Source of the DNA: Mesorhizobium sophorae
GTDB lineage: Bacteria; Pseudomonadota; Alphaproteobacteria; Rhizobiales; Rhizobiaceae
NCBI RefSeq assembly: GCF_002270415.1
Contig: NZ_NNRI01000007.1
Location: 1-64,000, forward strand
Direction: 5' to 3'
DNA length: 64,000 nucleotides
Each line of letters opens with the position of its first letter. The first letter of the stretch is position 1. A program made the translations under genes and the position numbers. The notes below the pieces were generated by a model. It had not been told where the DNA came from. It was given only the letters and a program-made list of their open reading frames with translations, and ran no database searches. Of this stretch, positions 35,505 through 43,661 are shown piece after piece.

Positions 35505-35825
35505 ATGATTACGCTCACCGACAACGCCGTTGCCGCCGTCAAGGCCGCACTTTCCCGCGCCAGCGAGCCGGTTGAAGGCTTTCGCATCATGGTCCAGGCC
35601 GGCGGTTGCGCCGGCTTCCAATACCTGATGGGCCTGGAGAGCGTCGAGCGCGAAGGCGATGCCATTATAACGGCGGATGGGGTCAAGGTGTTCGTGGACG
35701 TAGGCTCCCAACCCCACGTCGCCGGTATGACCGTCGACTTCGTTACGGAGATCGAATCCTCCGGTTTTGTCTTCGATAATCCCAACGCGCGGGACAAGTG
35801 TGGCTGCGGCAAGTCCTTCGGCTGA
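35505..35825 (+). CDS. iscN: Nif-associated A-type iron-sulphur carrier (IscA/HesB family)
   Basis: The predicted protein of 106 residues has the three conserved cysteines of A-type carriers: VQAGGCAGFQYLMGLE near 36 and the C-terminal KCGCGKSFG. It assembles or delivers Fe-S clusters, here presumably for nitrogenase and its maturation proteins alongside NifS. GAGGAGAGA precedes the ATG. It is first in the operon iscN-nifU'-nifS-nifV-nifW. I recall R. etli iscN in the same position as being needed for nitrogen fixation. Confidence 0.9.
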   Translation: MITLTDNAVAAVKAALSRASEPVEGFRIMVQAGGCAGFQYLMGLESVEREGDAIITADGVKVFVDVGSQPHVAGMTVDFVTEIESSGFVFDNPNARDKCGCGKSFG

Positions 35826-35849
35826 TCGCCCCAGAGAAGGAAAAGAGGC

Positions 35850-36074
35850 ATGTTGGACTATAGCGACAAGGTCAAGGGATGCTTTTTCGTCCCGAAGAAT
35901 GCCGGCATTCTGGAAACAGCCACTGCACTGTGTAAGGTCAAAGCCATTTACAAACTGACGGGCACCGGCAGCGGCGGCCGGTTCGCCGTCAGCATCAACC
36001 ACGTGTGCCAGAAGCTCAATGCGACGTGGCTCGCGCTTCGCATCATTCCGATCGACTGTGAATCGTGCGCATGA
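35850..36074 (+). CDS. NifU-derived 74-residue protein
   Basis: The N-terminus MLDYSDKVKGCFFVPKNAGI matches the start of NifU (MWDYSEKVKDHFFNPKNAG). After about residue 30 the sequence departs from NifU and ends in VCQKLNATWLALRIIPIDCE-SCA, which I cannot match to a NifU domain. The scaffold cysteines, the central [2Fe-2S] domain and the C-terminal NfU domain are all absent. The stop overlaps the nifS start by ATGA, so it is still translated in coupling with nifS. It may be a shrunken nifU kept for coupling, or a small cysteine protein of its own. I recall R. etli having a nifU at this position. Confidence 0.6.
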   Translation: MLDYSDKVKGCFFVPKNAGILETATALCKVKAIYKLTGTGSGGRFAVSINHVCQKLNATWLALRIIPIDCESCA

Positions 36075-37270
36075 GGACTGTCTATCTCGACAACAACGCA
36101 ACGACGCGGGTCGACCCTGATGTCGTTCGAACGATGCTGCCGTTCTTTTCGGAGCAATTTGGCAACCCTTCGTCGATGCACAGTCTTGGCGCCTCGGTCG
36201 GTGCAGCGGTTGGAAAGGCGCGTCGGCAGGTACAAGCGCTGATCGGCGCGGAGTTCGACGATGAGGTCATCTTCACCTCTGGCGGGACGGAAAGCGACAA
36301 TGCCGCGATTCTTTCGGCGCTCGAAGTGATGCCCAATCGAGCAGAGATCGTGACTTCTGCCGTCGAGCATCCGGCCGTGCTGACGCTGTGTGCACACCTT
36401 GAGAGGACGCGCGGCGTCAAGGTGCACACAATCCCCGTGGATCGCCGTGGCCGGCTCGACCTGGACGCCTACAGGGTCGCCCTCACGCCAAAAGTCGCAA
36501 TCGTCTCGATCATGTGGGCGAACAATGAGACTGGTACGATCTTTCCAGTGGCCGAGCTTGCCGACTTGGCCAAGGAAGTCGGCGCCCTTTTCCATACCGA
36601 TGCCGTGCAGACGGTGGGCAGACTCCCGATAGAGCTGAAATCGACGGCAGTCGACATGCTGTCGCTCTCCGGCCACAAGCTGTATGGGCCGAAAGGGATC
36701 GGCGCGCTTTATGTAAGGCGCGGCGTGGCCTTCTGCTCATTGATCAAGGGGGGGCACCAAGAGCGCGACCGGCGCGCGGGCACCGAGAACACGCCGGGCA
36801 TCGTCGGGCTGGGGATGGCGGCCGAACTTGCCTTGAAATTCATGGAGGACGAGGCTACGCGGGTAAAGTCGCTCCGCGACCGCCTCGAGGACGGGATCCT
36901 CCAGCATATCCCAAACAGCTTCGTCGCTGGCGATTCGCTTGAGCGGTTGCCGAACACCGCTAACATTGCCTTCCAAGATATCGAAGGCGATGCAATCCCA
37001 CTTCTTCTCGGCCGCCTCGGCATCGCCTGTTCCTCCGGCTCTGCCTGCACCTCTGGATCGCTGGAGCCGAGCCATGTCTTGCGGGCGATGAAAATGCCAT
37101 ACGCAACAGTCCGCTTCTCCTTCGGGCGCCAGAATGGCGAAGCGGACGTCGATCGGGTGCTCGAGGTCGTGCCCGCAATCGTGGAAAGGCTGCGTGGGCC
37201 CGGCAGGCGAAGCGCTGAAGACCGTCAATCCGGTCTATGCCTGGGCAGCACGAGAACCGGCAGCTCATGA
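36071..37270 (+). CDS. nifS: Cysteine desulfurase NifS
   Basis: The predicted protein of 399 residues is a class V aminotransferase-fold desulfurase. It begins VYLDNNATTRVDPDVVRTML. The PLP lysine is in SLSGHKLYGPKGIG near 205, and the catalytic cysteine loop ACSSGSACTSGSLEPSHVLR is near 325. It takes sulphur from cysteine for Fe-S cluster building with IscN and NifB. The ATG at 36071 overlaps the stop of the small NifU-like gene, and its stop overlaps the nifV start by ATGA. The last 20 residues are basic and Ser/Arg-rich (SAEDRQSGLCLG), unlike the usual NifS end. A neighbouring frame would give a more ordinary tail, so a late frameshift is possible. Confidence 0.95.
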   Translation: MRTVYLDNNATTRVDPDVVRTMLPFFSEQFGNPSSMHSLGASVGAAVGKARRQVQALIGAEFDDEVIFTSGGTESDNAAILSALEVMPNRAEIVTSAVEHPAVLTLCAHLERTRGVKVHTIPVDRRGRLDLDAYRVALTPKVAIVSIMWANNETGTIFPVAELADLAKEVGALFHTDAVQTVGRLPIELKSTAVDMLSLSGHKLYGPKGIGALYVRRGVAFCSLIKGGHQERDRRAGTENTPGIVGLGMAAELALKFMEDEATRVKSLRDRLEDGILQHIPNSFVAGDSLERLPNTANIAFQDIEGDAIPLLLGRLGIACSSGSACTSGSLEPSHVLRAMKMPYATVRFSFGRQNGEADVDRVLEVVPAIVERLRGPGRRSAEDRQSGLCLGSTRTGSS

Positions 37271-38418
37271 ACCGTCGGATCTTTCTCAGCGATACGACAT
37301 TGCGCGATGGTGAGCAGGCACCCGGCGTCGCCTTCACGACAGGCGGAAAAGCTGGAGCTTGCCGATTCTCTCGCCGCAGCCGGCGTCCCAGAAATCGAGA
37401 TCGGCACGCCCGTCATGGGCGCCGACGAGATCGAAGCAATTCGCGCCGCGGTTGCGCGGAGTCTCCCGGTTCGGCTAACGGCATGGTGCCGGATAACGTC
37501 GCAGGATCTCGATGCAGCGATCGAGAGCGGCGTCTCCGCCATCGATCTGTCGCTGCCTGCATCGGACATCCAACTCGCCACAAAGCTAGGTCTCGATCAT
37601 GCAGGAGCGCTTCAGGTCATCGAGTATATGGTCGGACGCGCAGCCGCCGGCGGTTTCTTCGTCGCCGTGGGCTGCGAGGATGCCTCGCGGGCCGATCGGG
37701 ATCATCTCGCTCGCGTTGTCGAAACAGCCGCGCGCGCCGGCGCCAGCCGTGTCAGGCTGGCCGACACAGTCGGCGTTCTCGATCCGTTTTCGATTTTCGA
37801 ACTGTCGCCCAGGTCGCGGCGCAGTCTCCTATCGATATAGAATTTCATGGGCACAACGATCTCGGCCTCGCTGCCGCCAACACGCTGGCCGCGATACGCG
37901 CCGGCGCGCGCCATGCCTCCGTCACCGTTCTCGGGCTCGGCGAGCGCGTCGGCAATGCCGCGCTGGAAGAGGTGGCTACCGCGATGGCGGTCCTCGGCGG
38001 CCCAGACACGGGCCTAGAGCTGGCCGCATTGCCCGCCTTGGCGGCCCAGGTGACGCAGGTCGACCGGCGGACGACAGCAGCCATCAAGCCGGTTGTCGGC
38101 GCCGATGTTTTCACTCACGAATCCGGCATTCACGTCGCCGGGATGCTGAAGGACCCGCGTACCTATCAGGGACTGGATCCGGCTCTCGTGGGCCGCTGCC
38201 GGCGTATCGTCATCGGTAAGCATTCCGGCGCCACCGCGATTGCTCATGTGCTGGGCGAAAGCGGCCGCGATCTCGACCCGGATCTGGCAGCCGCGATGGT
38301 TGCCCGTGTCCGCCGCATGGCAGCCGAGATCAAATCGACCGTCACCGCAGCTCAACTGGTCGAGCCCTACGATAGACTGCGCAGCGAGACGGCTGGCCGA
38401 AGCCTTGCATTCCACTGA
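37267..38418 (+). pseudogene. nifV: Homocitrate synthase NifV, two frameshifts
   Basis: The start at 37267 overlaps the nifS stop (ATGA) and reads MNRRIFLSDTTLRDGEQAPG, with the catalytic TLRDGEQ motif. Near 37330-37345 the frame is lost, and the homologous sequence continues in another frame (LADSLAAAGVPEIEIGTPVM through RLADTVGVLDPFSIF) to about 37800. It then returns to the original frame with IDIEFHGHNDLGLAAANTLA and the rest to 38418. Corrected, it is a 383-residue alpha-isopropylmalate synthase-like protein. The first shift looks like loss of 2 bases in a CGCG run. Homocitrate is the organic part of FeMo-cofactor; most rhizobia lack nifV and take it from the host plant. Either the gene has recently died or the assembly has two indel errors. 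Confidence 0.85.
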
Positions 38419-38530
38419 GGCGGACGATGTCGTTTTTCCTCGCCATCCGTTCCGCCAGGATAGCAGCCGCGGCTTGTGGCGCAAAAAGCCGCTCCGCCAT
38501 CGCACACAATTTCCGACCTTGGAGAATGCA

Positions 38531-38911
38531 ATGAGTTGTTCCGCTGACGGCCGTCCCTTCGATCTCACGGATATCCTCGCGCGGCTGAAAGGCCTGTCGG
38601 CTGCGGAGGAGTTCTTCGCCATCCTTGGCGTTTCCTATGACCCCAAGGTGCTCAATGTCTCGCGGCTCCATATCATGAGGCGGATGGGCCAATACCTTGC
38701 GAGCGAAGATCTCTCCGAACTGCCCGACTCGGTGATCGCTGCGCGGGTCCGCGGCACGCTGGAGCGCGCCTACCAGGACTTCGCGATTTCCTCGCCGCTC
38801 ACGCACAGGGTGTTCAAGGTGCTCAAAGACCACGATCCGGACAAACCTGCTACGCCGGGCCGCACCTTCGTCCCGTTCGAGTCCATGCTGAAACGGTTCG
38901 GGAAGGAATGA
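38531..38911 (+). CDS. nifW: Nitrogenase-stabilising protein NifW
   Basis: The predicted protein of 126 residues contains LKGLSAAEEFFAILGVSYDP, the N-terminal signature of NifW, and ends FVPFESMLKRFGKE. NifW protects the MoFe protein from oxygen and interacts with it during maturation. GGAGAATGCA directly precedes the ATG at 38531; the open frame further upstream lies in the nifV region. It follows the broken nifV by 112 bases and is probably the last gene of the iscN operon. Confidence 0.9.
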   Translation: MSCSADGRPFDLTDILARLKGLSAAEEFFAILGVSYDPKVLNVSRLHIMRRMGQYLASEDLSELPDSVIAARVRGTLERAYQDFAISSPLTHRVFKVLKDHDPDKPATPGRTFVPFESMLKRFGKE

Positions 38912-38936
38912 GCGCGACACGGATGCGACGCAACAA

Positions 38937-38952
38937 TGTCGCCAAGTCGACA
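38937..38952 (+). promoter_or_regulatory. NifA upstream activator sequence of fixABCX
   Basis: TGTCGCCAAGTCGACA is a perfect TGT-N10-ACA site, 72 bases before the -24 element of the fixA promoter. Confidence 0.75.
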
Positions 38953-39024
38953 AATGGGGGTCATCACGACGAAGCCTTCAGAAGCAACCAACCGAATTTC
39001 CGGCAAGAGCGGCGCGCAAATGAT

Positions 39025-39040
39025 TGGCATGAATGATGCG
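39025..39040 (+). promoter_or_regulatory. -24/-12 (sigma-54) promoter of fixABCX
   Basis: TGGCATGAATGATGCG has the TGGCATG element and the GG-N10-GC spacing. Transcription would start near 39052, 43 bases before fixA. Confidence 0.75.
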
Positions 39041-39094
39041 CGAAGGAGACGACCGCAAAGCCCGCATCCGGACAGGAGCCTAGAGAAACCGCCA

Positions 39095-39946
39095 ATGCAC
39101 ATCGTAATCTGCATCAAGCAGGTGCCGGACTCGGCACAGATACGCGTCCATCCGGTGACGAATACGATCATGCGTCAGGGTGTGCCGACCATCATCAACC
39201 CATACGACCTGTTCGCCCTCGAAGAAGCGCTCAGGCTACGCGACGCTTATGGCGGCGAGGTCACAGTGCTCAGTATGGGTCCGCCAATGGCAGAGAACGC
39301 GCTGCGCAAGGCGCTCAGTTATGGGGCCGACCGCGCGGTGCTCTTGACCGACCGCTATTTTGCCGGCTCCGACACGTTGGCGACCTCCTTCGCTCTTTCC
39401 CAAGCAATCGCCAAGGTTGGCGAGACGTTCGGCACGCCAGACATCGTCTTCACCGGCAAGCAGACGATCGATGGTGACACCGCCCAGGTCGGACCCGGCA
39501 TCGCCAAGCGCCTCGGTCTCTTGCAACTCACCTATGTCGCGAAGATCGCCTCCATTGATCTCGCTGCGCGCGAGATCAATGTCGAGCGCCGCTGCGAAGG
39601 CGGCATGCAGTTGCTTAAGAGCAGACTTCCTTGCCTTGTCGCCATGCTGGAAGGCACCAACGAGATCCGCCGGGGTTCGCTTCAGGACGCCCTGTGCGCA
39701 GCGCGCAGCCAAGTCGTGAAGTGGAGTGCGGCCGAGGCCGGCATTGAGGACCTCACCAGATGCGGCCTGCGCGGCTCGCCGACGGTCGTCAAGCGTGTTT
39801 TCGCCCCGACCCCACGGGCGGAAAAGGCGGAGCGTATCGAAACCGCGGAGAAGACGCCGCGCGATCTCGCTGACGAACTCGTCGCCGCACTCTTCACCCG
39901 GCAGCCGGAATTGGCACACGAACTCGCCTTCAACAACGACGCGTGA
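39095..39946 (+). CDS. fixA: Electron transfer flavoprotein beta subunit FixA
   Basis: The predicted protein of 283 residues starts [20 protein letters not shown] and shows the ETF-beta features [34 protein letters not shown] and [14 protein letters not shown]. With FixB it forms the flavoprotein of the FixABCX complex, which drives low-potential electrons to nitrogenase by flavin bifurcation. The open frame extends upstream to 38936 through the promoter region, so the ATG at 39095 is the real start. It leads the fixABCX operon behind a NifA site and a sigma-54 promoter. Confidence 0.97.
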   Translation: MHIVICIKQVPDSAQIRVHPVTNTIMRQGVPTIINPYDLFALEEALRLRDAYGGEVTVLSMGPPMAENALRKALSYGADRAVLLTDRYFAGSDTLATSFALSQAIAKVGETFGTPDIVFTGKQTIDGDTAQVGPGIAKRLGLLQLTYVAKIASIDLAAREINVERRCEGGMQLLKSRLPCLVAMLEGTNEIRRGSLQDALCAARSQVVKWSAAEAGIEDLTRCGLRGSPTVVKRVFAPTPRAEKAERIETAEKTPRDLADELVAALFTRQPELAHELAFNNDA

Positions 39947-39962
39947 GGGCAAGGAGCAGACG

Positions 39963-41072
39963 ATGTCGACCCCGAACCGAGAAACCCCTCGCCCTGCCGC
40001 CGGCCGTGCCGGCATAAAGAAGGAACTGCCTGACCGTTTCAAGGACCATCGGCATGTCTGGGTTTTCATTGAGCTCGAACGCGGCCAGGTTCATCCCGTA
40101 TCCGTGGAACTGCTCGGCGAAGGCCGCAAGCTGGCAGACAAGCTTGGCGTCCAGCTTGCGGGCGTCGTGCTCGGACCGCCTGAAGAAGCCACCCGCAACG
40201 CCGTTGCCGAGGCCTTCGCTTATGGAGCCGACATGGTCTACCTCGTCGAGGCACCGTTGCTGGCCGACTATCGGAACGAGCCTTTCGCCAAGGCGATGAC
40301 GGATCTGGTCGATACCCACAAACCGGAGATCCTTCTGCTGGGCGCGACCACGCTCGGCAGGGATCTTGCCGGCTCCGTGGCGACGACTTTACATACGGGG
40401 CTCACGGCCGACTGCACCGAACTGGACGTGGATACAGACGGATCGCTCGCCGCGACCCGTCCGACTTTCGGCGGTTCCTTGCTATGCACGATCTATACGC
40501 TCAATTGCCGGCCGCAGATGGCGACAGTGCGTCCCAGGGTCATGCCCATGCCGCAGCGCGCCGACAGGCCGGTAGGTCGTGTCATCGAGCACAAGCTGTG
40601 GTTAGCCGAGGATGAGATCGTCACCAAGGTCCTCGGGTTCCTGCCGGATAGCCAGTCGGCAAAGGCAAATCTCGCCTATGCCGATGTCGTGGTTGCGGGA
40701 GGCCTTGGTCTCGGCGGCGCGGAGAATCTGCAGCTTGTGAAGAATCTCGCGCGCGCGATCGGCGCCGAACATGGCTGTTCGCGCCCGCTGGTCCAGAAGG
40801 GCTGGATGCCGGCTGATCGGCAGATCGGCCAAACCGGCAAGACCATCCGGCCGAAGCTTTACATCGCGGCCGGGATTTCCGGCGCCATCCAGCATCGCGT
40901 TGGCGTCGAGGGCGCCGATCTCATTGTCGCCATCAACACCGATCCGAACGCGCCGATTTTCGATTTTGCCCACCTTGGAATCGTCACTGATGCGATCCGC
41001 TTCCTGCCCGCACTGACGGAAGCCTTCACCCGGCGGCTGTCGCCGCATAGTCGCGACAAGCTAGCGAGTTAA
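39963..41072 (+). CDS. fixB: Electron transfer flavoprotein alpha subunit FixB
   Basis: The predicted protein of 369 residues has the ETF-alpha FAD-binding C-terminal domain with [20 protein letters not shown] and the [20 protein letters not shown] loop, plus [20 protein letters not shown]. An N-terminal extension of about 25 residues is normal in rhizobial FixB. The ATG at 39963 follows AAGGAGCAGACG. It sits 16 bases after fixA and 5 bases before fixC. The product pairs with FixA at the membrane. Confidence 0.97.
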   Translation: MSTPNRETPRPAAGRAGIKKELPDRFKDHRHVWVFIELERGQVHPVSVELLGEGRKLADKLGVQLAGVVLGPPEEATRNAVAEAFAYGADMVYLVEAPLLADYRNEPFAKAMTDLVDTHKPEILLLGATTLGRDLAGSVATTLHTGLTADCTELDVDTDGSLAATRPTFGGSLLCTIYTLNCRPQMATVRPRVMPMPQRADRPVGRVIEHKLWLAEDEIVTKVLGFLPDSQSAKANLAYADVVVAGGLGLGGAENLQLVKNLARAIGAEHGCSRPLVQKGWMPADRQIGQTGKTIRPKLYIAAGISGAIQHRVGVEGADLIVAINTDPNAPIFDFAHLGIVTDAIRFLPALTEAFTRRLSPHSRDKLAS

Positions 41073-41077
41073 GGAAG

Positions 41078-42391
41078 ATGGACATGATCGAGGAAGAATT
41101 CGACGCCATTGTCATCGGGGCCGGCATGTCCGGTAACGCGGCTGCTTACACCATGGCAAGCCACGGCCTGAAGGTGCTGCAGTTGGAGCGCGGCGAATAT
41201 CCGGGTTCCAAGAATGTCCAGGGTGCCATCATGTACGCGAACATGCTGGAGAAGATCATCCCGGACTTCCGGGACGATGCGCCTCTCGAGCGGCATCTGG
41301 TCGAACAGCGGCTTTGGGTGATGGACGACACCTCCCACACCGGGATTCACCACCGGTCGGACCACTTCAATGAGGCGAAGCCGAACCGCTATACGATCAT
41401 CCGCGCACAGTTCGATAAATGGTTTTCGCGCAAGGTGCGCGAGGCTGGCGCGACGGTTCTTTGTGAGACGACCGTGACGGAGCTCGTCCGAGATGGCAGG
41501 GATAGGGTGATCGGCGTCCGCACAGATCGGAGCGGCGGAATAATAGGCGCGGACGTGGTCGTTCTCGCAGAAGGTGTGTGCGGGCTGCTTGGCACCCGGG
41601 CCGGCCTGCGATCGATGCCCAAACCAGAAACCGTGGCGCTCGCCGTCAAGGAGATGCATTTCCTGCCCGAAGAGGTCATCGAGCAGCGGTTCGGCCTCAA
41701 CGGCGATGAAGGCTGTGTGATCGAGGCGGTGGGCACGATCTCCCACGGCATGGCCGGGCTCGGCTTCCTCTATACCAACAAGGAGTCAATCTCATTGGGC
41801 GTCGGCTGCCTCGTTTCCGATTTCGCCGCAGCGATGGAGAGCCCTTACGCTCTCCTTGACGCCTTCAAAAACCATCCTTCGATCCGGCCGCTGATCGCCG
41901 GCTCCGAGGTCAAAGAATATGCCGCGCATCTCATTCCCGAAGGTGGCTACAAGGCGATTCCGCAGCTCTTTGGCGACGGCTGGGTGGTGGTCGGCGATGC
42001 CGCGCAGTTGAACAACGCCATCCATCGCGAGGGTTCGAACCTCGCCATGACCTCCGGCCGTATCGCGGCTGAGGCAATCGTTCAGCTCAAGAGGCGCAGT
42101 CATCCAATGACTAAACGGAACCTATCTCTTTACAAGATCATGCTTGACAATTCATTCGTGGTCAAAGATCTGCGCAAATACAAGGACATGCCAGCCTTGC
42201 TTCATACCAATTCGTGCAATTTCTTCACCACATATCCGCAATTGCTGTCCAAGGCCGCGCAGAACTTCCTGCGCGTCGACGGCACCCCTAAGATCGACAA
42301 GGAAAAAGCGACCACGGCCGCCTTCGTCAAGGCTCGTTCGCGCTGGGGGCTGGTCAGCGACGCGGTCCGCCTAGCATGCGCGTGGCGCTGA
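41078..42391 (+). CDS. fixC: Electron transfer flavoprotein-quinone oxidoreductase FixC
   Basis: The predicted protein of 437 residues opens with the FAD-binding fold [20 protein letters not shown]. It then carries [20 protein letters not shown] and the membrane-associated middle part ([20 protein letters not shown]). It belongs to the ETF-ubiquinone oxidoreductase family and is the quinone-reducing part of the FixABCX bifurcating complex. AGGAAG is just before the ATG at 41078; an alternative ATG lies at 41084. The gene is intact. Confidence 0.97.
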   Translation: MDMIEEEFDAIVIGAGMSGNAAAYTMASHGLKVLQLERGEYPGSKNVQGAIMYANMLEKIIPDFRDDAPLERHLVEQRLWVMDDTSHTGIHHRSDHFNEAKPNRYTIIRAQFDKWFSRKVREAGATVLCETTVTELVRDGRDRVIGVRTDRSGGIIGADVVVLAEGVCGLLGTRAGLRSMPKPETVALAVKEMHFLPEEVIEQRFGLNGDEGCVIEAVGTISHGMAGLGFLYTNKESISLGVGCLVSDFAAAMESPYALLDAFKNHPSIRPLIAGSEVKEYAAHLIPEGGYKAIPQLFGDGWVVVGDAAQLNNAIHREGSNLAMTSGRIAAEAIVQLKRRSHPMTKRNLSLYKIMLDNSFVVKDLRKYKDMPALLHTNSCNFFTTYPQLLSKAAQNFLRVDGTPKIDKEKATTAAFVKARSRWGLVSDAVRLACAWR

Positions 42392-42398
42392 GGGAGAG

Positions 42399-42698
42399 AT
42401 GACGATGGCAGTGACCAAGTTACGCGTCGAGGACAAGCTTTACCACAACCGCTACTTGGTCGATCCTGGCCGCCCGCATATCAAAGTGCGACCGCACGAG
42501 AAGCCGAGCCCGAACCTTCTCGCCCTGACCCGCGTGTGCCCGGCCAAATGCTATGAGTTGAACGACGCAGGCCAAGTGGAGATCACCCCCGATGGCTGCA
42601 TGGAGTGCGGCACCTGCCGGATTTTGTGCGAGGCCAGCGGTGAGATCGAGTGGAACTATCCGCGCGGCGGCTTCGGTGTCCTCTTCAAGTTCGGATGA
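42399..42698 (+). CDS. fixX: Ferredoxin-like protein FixX
   Basis: The predicted protein of 99 residues contains [10 protein letters not shown] and the C-terminal [15 protein letters not shown] motif for one 4Fe-4S cluster, ending [10 protein letters not shown] as in other FixX proteins. It is the iron-sulphur subunit that links FixC to the low-potential side of the FixABCX complex. The start may be 42399 or the second ATG at 42405, which has the better spacing from GGGAGAG. Last gene of fixABCX; a gutted nifA copy follows, as nifA does in many rhizobia. Confidence 0.95.
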   Translation: MTMAVTKLRVEDKLYHNRYLVDPGRPHIKVRPHEKPSPNLLALTRVCPAKCYELNDAGQVEITPDGCMECGTCRILCEASGEIEWNYPRGGFGVLFKFG

Positions 42699-42792
42699 TC
42701 GGCGGCGCCCGCACTGTTCAAATGAATACTGGAGTTCAAACGACCAAGGCGCGCTTGGGAGGAGTATCCTGGATAACCGCTGAGGTGTTTCG

Positions 42793-43430
42793 ATGGCCCA
42801 TATGCTGCGGGATCGGTTCGATGAAGGAGGTCCTCCGGACATCGGGCCGGAACCGGCCCTCAAAACCATGCACAAAGCCGATCTCTCACTCAGGGAATTT
42901 ATGAGATATCGAAGGTTCTGACTGCGCCAGCTCCGCTGGAGATTACGCTCGCCAACGTTGTGAAGGTCCTCCCGTCCTTTCTGCAAATGCGCCACGCAGC
43001 AGTGGTTGTCCTGGACACTGCTGTGCGCGAGCTGGAAAACTGCGTGCAATGGACGGCTACACTTGCTCGGTCATGGACAATCACTTCGTCGGACTTCGCC
43101 TGCACGAATAGTCAATGCCTTTCTTCGCTCCTGTGGAAAGCAGCCGAGAGTTCGCATGGCGCCAATGCAATCGACGGGCTGTCACGCAGCAACATTTTGC
43201 CGGCTGGATCAGGGCTGCTGGCCAGCCGCATCGGCACTCCACACGACAAGGTATCGTCCCTGCTTGCCCAGCGACAGCCCTGCGTCTGACAGAGCGCGAC
43301 CGGCTGATCGACACTATGGAGAAGGTGGGCTGGGTTCAGGCAAAGGCCGCCCGTATCCTCGACCTCACGCCGCGGCAAATCGGCTACGCTCTGCGCCGGT
43401 ATGGCATCAAGGTGAAGAAATTCCAGAGAT
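42793..43430 (+). pseudogene. nifA: NifA remnant with the ATPase domain deleted
   Basis: The reading from 42793 is MAHMLRDRFDEGGPPDIGPE, then LKTMHKADLSLREF, then (after a frameshift near 42900) IYEISKVLTAPAPLEITLAN and FLQMRHAAVVVLD. These are the start and first GAF part of NifA. At about 43020 it jumps in frame to VRELENCVQWTATLARS and SQCLSSLLWK, the interdomain cysteine region. After another shift it ends with VQAKAARILDLTPRQIGYAL, the DNA-binding helix-turn-helix. The whole AAA+ domain and most of the GAF domain are missing. It lies where nifA is normally found, between fixX and nifB. The intact nifA is at 54492-56267. Confidence 0.85.
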
Positions 43431-43519
43431 CAGATAACCTGCAATGGCGGGCTGCATCAGCGCTGCTGAACTGTGGCTCAGACACGCTTGCCTTCGCGGC
43501 CCCGATCCGCTTGTCCGCC

Positions 43520-43535
43520 TGTCGGAATGCCGACA
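43520..43535 (+). promoter_or_regulatory. NifA upstream activator sequence of nifB
   Basis: TGTCGGAATGCCGACA is a perfect TGT-N10-ACA site and a complete palindrome (TGTCGG/CCGACA). It lies 72 bases before the -24 element of the nifB promoter. Confidence 0.85.
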
Positions 43536-43607
43536 AAACGCTGTCCGAACAAAACGACAGAATTCGACACGGAAAGCCAATTCGTGAATTAAAACCGCTC
43601 TTTGAGC

Positions 43608-43623
43608 TGGCATGGCTCTTGCG
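43608..43623 (+). promoter_or_regulatory. -24/-12 (sigma-54) promoter of nifB
   Basis: TGGCATGGCTCTTGCG matches TGGCAYG-N4-TTGC exactly. Transcription would start near 43635, 27 bases before the nifB ATG. Confidence 0.85.
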
Positions 43624-43661
43624 CTTCCAGCTGCGACGTCCACCAGCAACGGAGCCGTTCG

